Notes: generated by a model from the letters alone, not told the origin. A stretch of DNA of 55,024 nt from Candidatus Poseidoniales archaeon (GCA_012959275.1 DUDM01000061.1:1-55024), one strand, 5' to 3'; shown: positions 18,599 to 28,101, counted from the stretch's first letter. Made by a program: numbers and translations.

Positions 18599-20488
18599 TT
18601 GACGGTAGCAAGCGGTTGTATGCCAGTCAATCATCCGCCAGCAGACGACCCAATTGGCCCCTACAAGAGGCTCTCTCATACTCAATCTGCAATGCTCTCA
18701 AACTGCCCTCGTCAATGGTATCACCGCTATAAACAAGGATTGCGCGGTGAATCTCCCCCAATCCTAGCAATGGGGCGAGCAGTCGAAGAAGCAATTTGTA
18801 GAACTTTGAGAGAATCTCCCGTTCTTGTGCCCATCGATGCTCAATCAGAATGGCTTGATAGTCCACTCGAAGAAACAATTCCTCAATGGGCCGGTGGTGC
18901 TTTACAGGCAGTCAATAGACCAAGCCGTTCACAAGAAGGTTGGCCTTCTCCAAAAACAACAACTTCTCCCAAATCAACTTGGCCAATGTCAAGAAATGAA
19001 ATGAAAAGATGGGCATCTTACCGCCTTGATATTCATTTTGCTCGTTGTTGGGAGGCAGCAGGAAAAGAATGGAATGAAGACCCAAACAAAGTTGGAGACT
19101 GGGATGAATTTACTGCAAAAGATGGACCAAGGGCCCAACAGATGGCATTAGATGGAATTGAATTACACTTGGATGAAGTTCAACAATGTATTGTGGATTT
19201 AAATCCAGAAACATTAGCAAATTGGAGATGCGGTCAATCAAGGCCTCAATGGCCTGCCCCTGATGGGTTTCCATACCAATGGAGCACCCCTCACCCTTGT
19301 GCTAAAGAAGGCGGAACTATCTCGTGGGTAGAAGCCTGGGAAATAGCTAGACCTTGGTTTGTCGACCCAGATGCAGACAGTTTTTCCCTCACCTGTATTC
19401 ACAAGGATTTCTGGTTCCAAGGAGAATATGACCTCGTTTATCGTTGGACAGGTGAGACCAACATAGTCGATATCAAAGCAAGTATTGGAGCAACTGATCG
19501 TTCTGGTGATTATATCAAGCAAATGCGCACTTATGCTTGGCTCTGGTGGGATATGCACGATGGTCAGTTACCAGCAAGACTAGAGATTTGGTACCTTGGA
19601 GCGGCATCAAAAAAGTATGTTCCAGTGCCAGATCAAAAGCAGATGAAAATAATAGGTGAGGAATTACACACTTGCTGGATTGAAGCCCAAGAAGATGATG
19701 CAATAAAGGAAGATTTTCCAATGAATCCTGCGCCTTATCGACAATTTGCAGCGGGTGGAGTCTCTGATGGAGAAGACCTTTCGGGACTAACCCGTTGTAC
19801 TCATTGTGACTTCGTTAACATTTGTCCAAACTCAGGCCCAATTAACCTACCCGCATTCGAAAAAGGATTTGTATCCATCGGGGATATTGACCCATACTTG
19901 ACGGCATGGGGTCGAGTATACAGGTTAGGCGTGGAATTACAATTCCCTTTCACTGCGGATATCAGAAAGCGAGAATTCACCTTGCACATGGAAGATGGGC
20001 AGGTCAATTGTGTTCTTGATGATGATATTGAATTGCCAGAATGGGAGGAAGGCATGGCCATTCGCATCTTTGGAGCAACACCGGCTATCGTCAAGAAGGG
20101 TACACAATGGTGGAAGCGCTTGAAAATTGGTCGAGGTGCGAGCATAGTTCTTGCTGAAGAACGCAGAGATGGCGATTGCCTAACGGCGCAAGTTGAAGCG
20201 ATGGAAGTTTCAGTCAAAGCCTTGGCCTTTTCCTTTGATCATCGTAACACCACTCGAAGTGACGGTAGTAAATCCAAAAAGTGGAGTGCTCGTTTGGTAG
20301 ATGATTCGGGAGTTATTCCGATTGAGGCTTGGGATGAAAAGATACTCTCGATGCTTTTGGATGGTGAACCAGTGCGTGGTAATGTAGTCAAAGCAGTTTC
20401 TTTCAGCGTGGTTGGAAATGCGGCTGGTAAGCCGGTGTTGAGAGCTAAGCAAAACCGTTCTGGGTCTTCGCGCTTGAAAATAGTTTGA
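18599..20488 (+). CDS. Cas4/RecB-like Fe-S PD-(D/E)XK nuclease with C-terminal OB-fold-like domain (copy 2)
   Basis: LSNCPRQWYHRYKQGL, GEYDLVYRWTGETNIVDIKAS, KQMRTYAWLWW, CTHCDFVNICP; C-terminal RPA-like KWSARLVDDSGVIPIEAWD. Confidence 0.8.
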   Translation: MTVASGCMPVNHPPADDPIGPYKRLSHTQSAMLSNCPRQWYHRYKQGLRGESPPILAMGRAVEEAICRTLRESPVLVPIDAQSEWLDSPLEETIPQWAGGALQAVNRPSRSQEGWPSPKTTTSPKSTWPMSRNEMKRWASYRLDIHFARCWEAAGKEWNEDPNKVGDWDEFTAKDGPRAQQMALDGIELHLDEVQQCIVDLNPETLANWRCGQSRPQWPAPDGFPYQWSTPHPCAKEGGTISWVEAWEIARPWFVDPDADSFSLTCIHKDFWFQGEYDLVYRWTGETNIVDIKASIGATDRSGDYIKQMRTYAWLWWDMHDGQLPARLEIWYLGAASKKYVPVPDQKQMKIIGEELHTCWIEAQEDDAIKEDFPMNPAPYRQFAAGGVSDGEDLSGLTRCTHCDFVNICPNSGPINLPAFEKGFVSIGDIDPYLTAWGRVYRLGVELQFPFTADIRKREFTLHMEDGQVNCVLDDDIELPEWEEGMAIRIFGATPAIVKKGTQWWKRLKIGRGASIVLAEERRDGDCLTAQVEAMEVSVKALAFSFDHRNTTRSDGSKSKKWSARLVDDSGVIPIEAWDEKILSMLLDGEPVRGNVVKAVSFSVVGNAAGKPVLRAKQNRSGSSRLKIV

Positions 20489-20509
20489 TTTTTGAGACTT
20501 ATAGGCGCC

Positions 20510-20549
20510 GGTTTCGAACAAGCGCTATGTATCGATTGTGTTCGAAACC
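20510..20549. repeat. 11-bp perfect inverted repeat GGTTTCGAACA...TGTTCGAAACC
   Basis: Arms 20510-20520 and 20539-20549. Confidence 0.8.
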
Positions 20550-20571
20550 TAGCCAACGAACGAAGTTCGTT

Positions 20572-20594
20572 TGGCGCCGAGAGAGAGATTTGAA
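20572..20594 (-). repeat. Duplicate of tRNA-Ser 3' end (23 bp identical)
   Basis: TGGCGCCGAGAGAGAGATTTGAA identical to 20689-20711. Confidence 0.8.
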
Positions 20595-20688
20595 TCCGAC
20601 ATGCTTCACAATCAGCATTATTCAGCGAAGTATTAGGAGAAAAGCTCTCCTTTCGGCGCCACTGAATATAGTTATCACTTATTGAAAG

Positions 20689-20774
20689 TGGCGCCGAGAG
20701 AGAGATTTGAACTCTCGCGTCCAAGGGACAGTGGATTTCGAATCCACCGCGATACCAGGCTATGCGATCTCGGC
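20689..20774 (-). tRNA. tRNA-Ser(CGA), CCA encoded
   Basis: Minus strand GCCGAGA...GTGGA-TTCGAAA-TCCAC (anticodon CGA)...long variable arm...GAGAG-TTCAAAT-CTCTC-TCTCGGC-G-CCA; 7-bp acceptor stem GCCGAGA/TCTCGGC. Confidence 0.93.
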
Positions 20775-20830
20775 TGTTGATGGCGTGCTGATGCGCGTTG
20801 GTCATAAGCGTGATGCCACGGCATCGATAC

Positions 20831-21031
20831 ATGCTGATTAGAATCCTCAACAATGGCGTGAGGACAGAATTAGAATTCGACGGTCCTTGTTCGATTGAAT
20901 CAATAATTCAGAAAATGGGTATTCTTCCCTCAACCGTTTTAGCCATTCATAATGATTCAGTAGTTCCATATAATGCAATTGTAAATGAAGACATTGAATT
21001 GGAATTGATTATCGTTTCTTCTGGCGGTTAA
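20831..21031 (+). CDS. ThiS/MoaD-like ubiquitin-fold small protein (SAMP-like)
   Basis: ~66 aa beta-grasp-like sequence with C-terminal SSGG; start MLIRILNN at 20831. Confidence 0.7.
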   Translation: MLIRILNNGVRTELEFDGPCSIESIIQKMGILPSTVLAIHNDSVVPYNAIVNEDIELELIIVSSGG

Positions 21032-21076
21032 TTTGCCCTGCGCTTGAATAACCGTATTATCAACGAAGTCAGTATT

Positions 21077-22282
21077 TCATCGCCCCTGTAGAACTCCTAA
21101 ACGCTCTGAGACAACCATGTTTTCTTTTGGAGTTCCCATAAAAATGATGATTTCACCGGCACCCAGTTTCTTTTTAGTTGAAGGATTACCCTTTACTTCC
21201 CATCCTTCTCCCTCTATTTTTTCGGGATTCTTTTCTGCGGTTGCAATGAGAAGGGCACCATCGTTTTCAATCATTTCTTTGCGGATTTCTGAAACGGTCA
21301 TGCCTTCTGCCGATGAGCCTTCGGTGACAGTAAATTGTTGGATATCGCAATCAGATAATCCCGAGGTCATCGTATCTACAAGGTGGGCGACTTCAGGTTC
21401 AAAAGCGGCTGATGCAACAAGCCGTCCGCCGATTTCAAATGGTGATGCAACATATGTTACTCCTGATGCTGAGAATGTAGTACGGAGTTCTGGTCTCTGT
21501 ACGTAAACGATTATTCTCAAATCTGGGTTATTTGCCCTGACGTTGAGTGAAGAGATTAGGTTAGTCGTATCTTCAGGGGTTGCAATTATTAGGGTATGTG
21601 CATCTAAATGATTGGCTCTCTGAAGGGCAGGGAGCGCCGTTGGGTCTCCTATGGTGATGAATAATTGGCTATCATCATCGCACAATTCCTTGATCAGAGA
21701 TATGTCATTTTGATCTTCACATATCACTGCTACTTGTCTTCCAGCAGCAAGTAGTTCGGGTATTGCTACCTTAGAAATACTGCTCCATCCGCATACTATT
21801 ACATGGTTTTTCATATTTGTTCCTGTCATTCCCAGCCACCTCAATCTATTGTAGTCCATAACTGCTGATTGTATTCCCGAGAGGACGATGGCGATGAATA
21901 CCATTGTCGTCATAATGAAGGCTCCAGCAGTCAATCTGCCTCCAAGGGAAACGGGATAGTGGTCACCATATCCTATGGTGCCAAGAGTGACGGTTGACCA
22001 CCAAAGTGCGTCATCCAGTCTCTGAATATTTGGTTCGCGAGGGCATTCATCACAGCCTTCAATCACATCCCCTACTCGGGTTGCCCCTGAATCTTTGAAT
22101 TCTTTTTCAAATATCTTAGCCTGTGAGGTTTCAAAACCATATACTGCAAGTGAAGTTGCTAGATAAAGGAAGAAGACGACAATTACAGGTGTAGCGATTT
22201 TAAGCAGGACAATTTGCCTGATTCTTGCAGCCTCGCCCTTAGGAAGCCTAGTTCTTGCAGACTCGGCCTTAGGAATCATCAT
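21077..22282 (-). CDS. Potassium channel with TrkA-N (RCK) domain
   Basis: Selectivity filter TLGTIGYGDHYPV, RCK domain HVIVCGWSSISKVAIPELLAAGRQVAVIC. Confidence 0.92.
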   Translation of the reverse strand: MMIPKAESARTRLPKGEAARIRQIVLLKIATPVIVVFFLYLATSLAVYGFETSQAKIFEKEFKDSGATRVGDVIEGCDECPREPNIQRLDDALWWSTVTLGTIGYGDHYPVSLGGRLTAGAFIMTTMVFIAIVLSGIQSAVMDYNRLRWLGMTGTNMKNHVIVCGWSSISKVAIPELLAAGRQVAVICEDQNDISLIKELCDDDSQLFITIGDPTALPALQRANHLDAHTLIIATPEDTTNLISSLNVRANNPDLRIIVYVQRPELRTTFSASGVTYVASPFEIGGRLVASAAFEPEVAHLVDTMTSGLSDCDIQQFTVTEGSSAEGMTVSEIRKEMIENDGALLIATAEKNPEKIEGEGWEVKGNPSTKKKLGAGEIIIFMGTPKENMVVSERLGVLQGR

Positions 22283-22326
22283 GCCTCACACAAGCATCCC
22301 CTACATGTGCTTTGAGCCGGCAAACC

Positions 22327-23133
22327 TTAGGAATACAACATTGGAGCGTTATCTTCTTCTGCTAATTCGGGTATTTCTCCGGCGACGCCCTTTTCATCAA
22401 GCATTGCCATATGAATGCCCATTCTATCCATTGTAGCAAATGGAATCTCCAATTTCAAATCAAACCATGCAACGAGAGAAGCGAGGAGGCGTTGGGCTGC
22501 AATCGGATCGGCACTAGAACCGAGAGTTGTTGATATAGCACAGGTTGATGAAATCCCAACGACCGGCCCTAGTGAGGATAATAGTCCGACTAAGCCAATG
22601 ACTCCCCCATTTGGTTGGTCTCTTCTGACGTCGGCTGAACTTTGTTCCAATTCAAGTCTTGTTTCGATATCAGAGCAGACCAAGAATACATCTTCTTCTC
22701 CTACTGCAGCAGCCATTCCCGCTAGAATGATTACATGCTGACAGGAAGATTGTTTTGCAAGTTTCAAGATTTCTAACGCACACTCATGTTGGCCACTAGG
22801 GGTGACTGGTTGGCCATCTGCAGTTACTAGAATCAATTCCCCATAATGGTGAAAGGAGATATGTGGGGGAGAAAGTAATCCTTGGCTGTCTAGACTTGCT
22901 TGAGGTGGCATATCAGGATGAATGAGGCGAAGCACTTCCTCGGCTTCACATGATTCTGTTAAACTGTCGATTATCAATTTCCCGACATTGCCAACCCCCG
23001 GTAATGCTGCCAACATTATTCTATGCTCGGGCAGGCTTTGGTGTCCGCTTAGCCATTGCTGGAGAAGTCCCATATTCTCGATGCTCCGCCTATGGTGGAT
23101 AATGATTCGCATCAACATCGCCACGCTAAGCAT
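22327..23133 (-). CDS. PAC2 family (proteasome assembly chaperone-like) protein
   Basis: ALPGVGNVGKLIIDSL, GEDEVFLV-like region, GVIGLVGLLSSLG; downstream of Nop10/aIF2alpha as commonly seen in archaea. Confidence 0.8.
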   Translation of the reverse strand: MLSVAMLMRIIIHHRRSIENMGLLQQWLSGHQSLPEHRIMLAALPGVGNVGKLIIDSLTESCEAEEVLRLIHPDMPPQASLDSQGLLSPPHISFHHYGELILVTADGQPVTPSGQHECALEILKLAKQSSCQHVIILAGMAAAVGEEDVFLVCSDIETRLELEQSSADVRRDQPNGGVIGLVGLLSSLGPVVGISSTCAISTTLGSSADPIAAQRLLASLVAWFDLKLEIPFATMDRMGIHMAMLDEKGVAGEIPELAEEDNAPMLYS

Positions 23134-23146
23134 GGATTAGGGGGCT

Positions 23147-23368
23147 TCATTCTTCTTCCAAAGAAGATTCCTGAATTGGTTTAGGAAGTTTTTTGACCCA
23201 CTCTTTAGATTCAACAGAATGCCTTTGTCTTCTGCGCGAGGCTTGGTGGTCATCAGGAGACCACTTCAATGGCGCAGCAGCCTGTGCTGGCTGTCCACAT
23301 TTTATGCAGGTGGTTGACAAACCATGCGCCCCACAAGTTGTGCAGGTCTGAAGTTTTTGACGAACCAT
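23147..23368 (-). CDS. Nop10-like zinc-ribbon protein
   Basis: CTTCGAHGLSTTCIKCGQPAQAAAPLKWSPDDHQASRRRQR; position next to aIF2alpha. Confidence 0.75.
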   Translation of the reverse strand: MVRQKLQTCTTCGAHGLSTTCIKCGQPAQAAAPLKWSPDDHQASRRRQRHSVESKEWVKKLPKPIQESSLEEE

Positions 23369-23372
23369 TTAA

Positions 23373-24173
23373 TCAGCCCCGTGTTGCACTAGCCACTCCG
23401 CCAGATTCTTCAACTATAGTAATTGCATCTTCGCACAGTGATTCCCAAGCGGATTCTCCACTTTTGTAATCTGGGGCTCTTAATTCAATACGATATTGAG
23501 GGGCACCATCATAATGGCAAGTGATGGAAATTTCATTCTCTTCATCGCTATAGGACTCGGCCGCCTCTAAGGCTCTGCGAATTACCTCGATACCTTCTGT
23601 AGTATGGCATTCCATCAGGAAAGTGCCTTTGATATGGACAAAAGGAGGAATAATATTCTCAATTGCCAATTCGATGAATTGTGCACACCAATCTCCCTCA
23701 AATCCAGAAGCAGAGAGGGCCTCATTATTGATTGCACTTTCTTCAAAAGCAGAATAGAGTGTACCGAATTCTTCGATTAGTTCGCCTGCATACTCTTCTG
23801 TCTTGTTGTGATCCCATTCTACCTTCTCTGCCAAAACTTTCAGCAATTGGTTAGCCCTTTGTTCATTCTTCCAGGCTTGAATAGTATCTCTCCTTCTTTC
23901 ATCAGATACACTTTTTAGGGATAATTCCACGCTTCGTCCATCTTTTCTGGTGCGCAATACTTTGCAAACTAAGCGCTGACCATCACGTACGAAGCCACGA
24001 ATATTCTTGACCCAACCACTAGCGATTTCACCGATGAAGATGAAACCCTCGAGGTTATTGTAGGTGTCTAATTTTGTGTAAGCACCATTTTGCTTGACAT
24101 CTGAAACTGTACAGACAACAAGTTCCCCTTCGCTTGGGAATTCGAGTTCTGCCATTCTGAAGCCTCCGTTCAC
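23373..24173 (-). CDS. Translation initiation factor 2 subunit alpha
   Basis: S1 domain EGELVVCTVSDVKQNGAYTKLDTYNNLEGFIFIGEIASGWVKNIRGFVRDGQRLVCKVLR; likely start MAELEFP at 24155. Confidence 0.93.
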   Translation of the reverse strand: MNGGFRMAELEFPSEGELVVCTVSDVKQNGAYTKLDTYNNLEGFIFIGEIASGWVKNIRGFVRDGQRLVCKVLRTRKDGRSVELSLKSVSDERRRDTIQAWKNEQRANQLLKVLAEKVEWDHNKTEEYAGELIEEFGTLYSAFEESAINNEALSASGFEGDWCAQFIELAIENIIPPFVHIKGTFLMECHTTEGIEVIRRALEAAESYSDEENEISITCHYDGAPQYRIELRAPDYKSGESAWESLCEDAITIVEESGGVASATRG

Positions 24174-24340
24174 TGGAGAGCTTCAACAACAGTGCATCCA
24201 ACCAGGTTTGCATTTCCACCAGCCGGTTGGGCTAGGGTTGCGCCGCATACTCCACAGGAGATGGAAGTTGTGGCACGCTTGAAAATTACAGTTTCGTTTC
24301 CGCAATCGCGGCATGATACCTTGATGAATCCACTTGTCAT
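24170..24340 (-). CDS. rps27e: Ribosomal protein eS27
   Basis: VSCRDCGNETVIFKRATTSISCGVCGATLAQPAGG; start MTSGF at 24340. Confidence 0.92.
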   Translation of the reverse strand: MTSGFIKVSCRDCGNETVIFKRATTSISCGVCGATLAQPAGGNANLVGCTVVEALQ

Positions 24341-24350
24341 ATTATGCACC

Positions 24351-24635
24351 TCACTTGTCGATGAGTTCGAATTTCTTTGCACGTTGACAAGGAGCGTAAT
24401 GAGCCTTGCCGGTTTCTGTACAACGGAATAGAATGTTCACTCTCTTGGTTGGCTTTTCACGGCCTTCAGGCTTCGGGCGAGGGAAACCACGGTATCCTGC
24501 AGTAACTCTGCGGAATCGGCGTTGACCCCACTTCAATTCACTGGCCCGCCTTTTCTTGACACGCTCCACCGTATGCATGGTATGGCGGCCCGCTGAGGGG
24601 CTGTATCGCTTGATCTGTCGGGGCATTTTGACCAT
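24351..24635 (-). CDS. rpl44e: Ribosomal protein eL42 (L44e)
   Basis: MPRQIKRYSPSAGRHTMHTVERVKKRRASELKWGQRRF...LFRCTETGKAHYAPCQRAKKFEL. Confidence 0.93.
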   Translation of the reverse strand: MVKMPRQIKRYSPSAGRHTMHTVERVKKRRASELKWGQRRFRRVTAGYRGFPRPKPEGREKPTKRVNILFRCTETGKAHYAPCQRAKKFELIDK

Positions 24636-24670
24636 TTAGAACACCTTGAGCGAGCGTCCCACAAGGGTTC

Positions 24671-24680
24671 GGTATATATT
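24671..24680 (-). promoter_or_regulatory. TATA box-like element of ribosomal protein operon
   Basis: Minus strand AATATATACC about 36-45 nt upstream of the eL42 start. Confidence 0.55.
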
Positions 24681-24768
24681 GGTGCCGGAAAGAATCCGGC
24701 TAACAAATCGTGATACTGCAAGGCAATACATGGACAATACTTATTGATTATCTACATCGGCACAGGCC

Positions 24769-25560
24769 TTGATGGAAGATTTTCTTCAGGCGGCCTTATT
24801 GTTTTGGCTGCCCTTGATTTGTCTTCCATTTGGCACAGTCTTGGCTCTTTCAAGAAAAGAAGGTAGGCGCCCAGTCATCTCTTGGTCAGTAGTTTTCTTG
24901 GCTTTCATAATGATTTTATTTTCTTGGGTAACTGTGCCTGCATCGGATTCTTCAGCCGGTGGTCACCTGCTTCTTTCAATCATTGGCCCAACAATTTTGA
25001 TGGGCTTAGGTTGTTTCATGATTATCTTCACCGGAAAGATTCCCGTACGCCGCCTTCCTGAACCGGCAAGGCCAGTCGGTTTGCTTTCCTTAATTCTTGG
25101 AGTTTCTTGGTTAGTGATGATGCACTTCAGCAGTCCACCCATCTGGAGGCATCAAGTAAATCCATATTGGTTAGTTTGGTGGCCAACATTCTTGTTATCT
25201 GTTATCCTACTCTCATCCTTTGTCATTGGTGCATTATTGATGGTCGGTGAAAACCGTAGAAAGGAGGCATCATTGATGGTAGTCTTTGGCCTTCTGTTTT
25301 TGGGATTATTACTTGCTGTGATAAACATGGATGGCACCTTTACTACGGCAGAGGAGATGAGATCTCATCTCTGGTTGGTATCTGCAGATATTCTTGGTAC
25401 TGTAATTGGAACTCTCATTGCAGTGGTTATCGTTGCTACCGTTGTAACAAAATATGAGAAGTCCCTTCCAGAACCTAATACTGTTTTGGAATTGACTGCT
25501 GAAGAGAAAGAATTGCTTCTGACGCACCTTGGAAATAATTTGGAAGGTGGCAATAAATGA
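24769..25560 (+). CDS. Multi-TM membrane protein, unknown
   Basis: Several hydrophobic segments; overlaps next ORF by 4 bp (ATGA). Confidence 0.6.
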   Translation: MMEDFLQAALLFWLPLICLPFGTVLALSRKEGRRPVISWSVVFLAFIMILFSWVTVPASDSSAGGHLLLSIIGPTILMGLGCFMIIFTGKIPVRRLPEPARPVGLLSLILGVSWLVMMHFSSPPIWRHQVNPYWLVWWPTFLLSVILLSSFVIGALLMVGENRRKEASLMVVFGLLFLGLLLAVINMDGTFTTAEEMRSHLWLVSADILGTVIGTLIAVVIVATVVTKYEKSLPEPNTVLELTAEEKELLLTHLGNNLEGGNK

Positions 25561-26021
25561 CTCCATTAACCTCCAATAGGAGATGGCCATTGCTGGTTTT
25601 CCCAATGCTTGGTTGCCTTTTGGTTCTGATGTTGGTACTATTTTTATTCGGACTAGGAGATGTTTCTGAGAGTTTCAAAAGATTCACTAATGCATTATTG
25701 ACTAGTTTTTCAGTTTCAGCTGCAGTGCTGGCAATTGCCATGTGGTCATATGCTGATTCGAGGGAACGCCCGATGGCCCCAATTTTTGCAATCGGCTTGA
25801 TGGCTATGATTGGAGGGATTCTTACTTTCACTGGTTTGAGGTTTGCCGGTGATTTGATGCTTGAAGCAAATGGCACGCCGATGGCCCAAATCCTCTACAA
25901 TATCGTTCAACTGCTGGTAATCATCAGTGCAATTGCTATCGCCGGCGGCTTAGTTCTTGGGACAGCCTTTTCTCTCATCACAGCACGTCAACCTGAGCCT
26001 CTGTTTAACGAAGAGGAATGA
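25557..26021 (+). CDS. Multi-TM membrane protein, unknown
   Basis: Hydrophobic segments; translationally coupled to upstream ORF. Confidence 0.6.
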   Translation: MTPLTSNRRWPLLVFPMLGCLLVLMLVLFLFGLGDVSESFKRFTNALLTSFSVSAAVLAIAMWSYADSRERPMAPIFAIGLMAMIGGILTFTGLRFAGDLMLEANGTPMAQILYNIVQLLVIISAIAIAGGLVLGTAFSLITARQPEPLFNEEE

Positions 26022-26107
26022 TTCTAAGAGGGATTGATTGAGTGCTTGGTAATAGTTCAATTGATATATGCGAGGTCGGTGGCCGCCTCGTCCACTAGGT
26101 GTTCGTC

Positions 26108-26287
26108 ATGAGTAAGGGTACTCCATCCATGGGAAAGCGTCAGAAGACGACTCACATCCGTTGCCGCCGTTGCGGCCGTAATGCTTACCACAAGCAGAAG
26201 TCTATTTGTGCCTCTTGCGGCTATGGTGCAACCGCCAAAATACGCAAGTATTCTTGGGCTAAGAAAACTCACAGGCCCAAGGCTTGA
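26108..26287 (+). CDS. rpl37e: Ribosomal protein eL37
   Basis: [53 protein letters not shown]. Confidence 0.95.
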   Translation: MSKGTPSMGKRQKTTHIRCRRCGRNAYHKQKSICASCGYGATAKIRKYSWAKKTHRPKA

Positions 26288-26313
26288 TTTCAACTTTTTT
26301 TCGTTGAATCAGT

Positions 26314-28101
26314 TCAGGAGTTGTAGGCGTAAAAATCCCCGTTTGACCTTTGTTCGCGGTCTTTTCTTGAATCTACCTTGTTTATTCTTGGGCGTTTTGA
26401 ATCATGATCACGACGGAATGTCACATTGACTTCTTTCAAAAACCGGTTCATCCCAGCACGCAATTCGAATGGCCCTTCGACATTTCCCCATTTTCCTCCA
26501 TCTCCCTCAAAGACCAACAATGAGTCACTAACGATATCGATGAAGTAGACATCGTGGTCGATAACAAATGCCGACTTTTCGTTGGCTTCCATGGTTCTGC
26601 GAATGGCTTTGGCAGTTTCCATACGGGCATTGGCATCTAAGTGGGCGCTTGGTTCATCAAGCAAATACAGGTCAGCATCTCTGCCCAAACAAATGACAAT
26701 ACTCACAGATTGCAATTCCCCTCCACTCAATTTGTTGGCTCTCTTTTCGAGTAATTGATCAACGCCCAAGGCTCGAACTACGTTGACTCTGAATTCGCCA
26801 GAATGCCACCTTGGTCCGAGTTCTGCATCTAGCCATTCCCTGACCTTCAGGTCATGCTCTGCCTTGACATGTTGTGGTTTATAGGAAATTTTCGCCTCAG
26901 CGGTCACCCAACCTGCATCATATTCCATTTCCCCTGCAATCAATCTTGCCAACGTTGTTTTTCCGGTACCATTCGCCCCTACTACACCAACAACTTCAGA
27001 GCGGTGAATGTTTCCATCTCCGCTGGTTAATTTGAAATCACCTAGGTTCTTTTCCAAACCCCCCCATGAAAGGATGGGCATCCCTCTTTCAGAAGTTCTT
27101 TCAACATGAGTTTGGAAAATGATTGGTTTGTCTCTAATGCGGATGTTCTGCTCGGGTAAGAATCCATCGAGATAGACATTTATTGCAGTCCTTGTCGAGC
27201 GGGCAGGAGTAAATATTCCATATGCCCCTTTCTCGCCATACACAATGTGAATCAAATCGCATAATACATCGAGAATTGCCAAATCGTGCTCGATTACGAT
27301 AACTCTTCGAGTTTCTGCTAATTCCTGTATCAGGCCGACAATTCTCATTCTTTCATGAATATCCAAGTAAGATGATGGCTCATCAAAAAAATAGACGTCT
27401 GCTTCGCGCAATACTGTTGCGCATATTGCCACCCTTTGCAATTCACCACCAGAAAGTTGAGTTAATTTTCTATTGAGTAAATGGTCAATCCCCAATTTCA
27501 CCGTCATCTCTTCAAGGATTCCTCTTTCATCCACACCTTTCAGTAGTTCTTCGACTCCCCCTTCTAACATCTTGGGTAATTTATCGACATACTGGGGCTT
27601 TACTGCAACTGATACACCTGCTTCTGAAATCATAGTTAGGAAATCGCGCAATTCACCCCTTGGAAGGCTTTCGATGACATCTTCCCAATAACAATCATCT
27701 GAATCCCACTCGCCAAGGTTGGGAATAATTTGTCCTGAGAGAATATTTATTGCGGTTGATTTCCCCATTCCATTTGGTCCAAGAATTCCTACAACTTGGT
27801 CTTTTGAGGGAGTTGGAAGGCGAAATAACCTAAACCCATTTTGTCCATATCTGTGGATTCTATCTTCTCCCAATTCACTCGGTAATTGTGTAATGATGAG
27901 AGCATCGTGAGGGCATTTATTGATACAAATCCCACATCCTATACACAACGACTCCGAAATGTGCGGCTTGCCAGTTTTGTCATCTAAGATGATGCACTCA
28001 ACACCGTTTCTAACAGGTGGGCAAAATGCATGGCACTCATCCATGCACTTCTTTGGCTGGCAATTATCTTCTTTCAGAACTGCAACGCGCATGCTCAACA
28101 C
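26314..28101 (-). CDS. Ribosome recycling/biogenesis ABC ATPase (ABCE1/Rli1)
   Basis: N-terminal Cys-rich Fe-S motifs (CQPKKCMDECHAFCPP, CIGCGICINKCP), twin ABC domains (GPNGMGKST, LSGGELQRVAI, GANGTGKTT, LSGGELQSVSI). Confidence 0.95.
   Translation of the reverse strand: MLSMRVAVLKEDNCQPKKCMDECHAFCPPVRNGVECIILDDKTGKPHISESLCIGCGICINKCPHDALIITQLPSELGEDRIHRYGQNGFRLFRLPTPSKDQVVGILGPNGMGKSTAINILSGQIIPNLGEWDSDDCYWEDVIESLPRGELRDFLTMISEAGVSVAVKPQYVDKLPKMLEGGVEELLKGVDERGILEEMTVKLGIDHLLNRKLTQLSGGELQRVAICATVLREADVYFFDEPSSYLDIHERMRIVGLIQELAETRRVIVIEHDLAILDVLCDLIHIVYGEKGAYGIFTPARSTRTAINVYLDGFLPEQNIRIRDKPIIFQTHVERTSERGMPILSWGGLEKNLGDFKLTSGDGNIHRSEVVGVVGANGTGKTTLARLIAGEMEYDAGWVTAEAKISYKPQHVKAEHDLKVREWLDAELGPRWHSGEFRVNVVRALGVDQLLEKRANKLSGGELQSVSIVICLGRDADLYLLDEPSAHLDANARMETAKAIRRTMEANEKSAFVIDHDVYFIDIVSDSLLVFEGDGGKWGNVEGPFELRAGMNRFLKEVNVTFRRDHDSKRPRINKVDSRKDREQRSNGDFYAYNS

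Noticed and set aside
20572-20660. Functional second tRNA gene
   Set aside because: An acceptor-like stem exists, but T-stem pairing and anticodon-stem geometry are poor; reported only as a tRNA-derived duplication.
20239-20853. 204-aa minus-strand ORF
   Set aside because: Spans the tRNA-Ser gene and is antisense to the nuclease copy 2 C-terminus; spurious.
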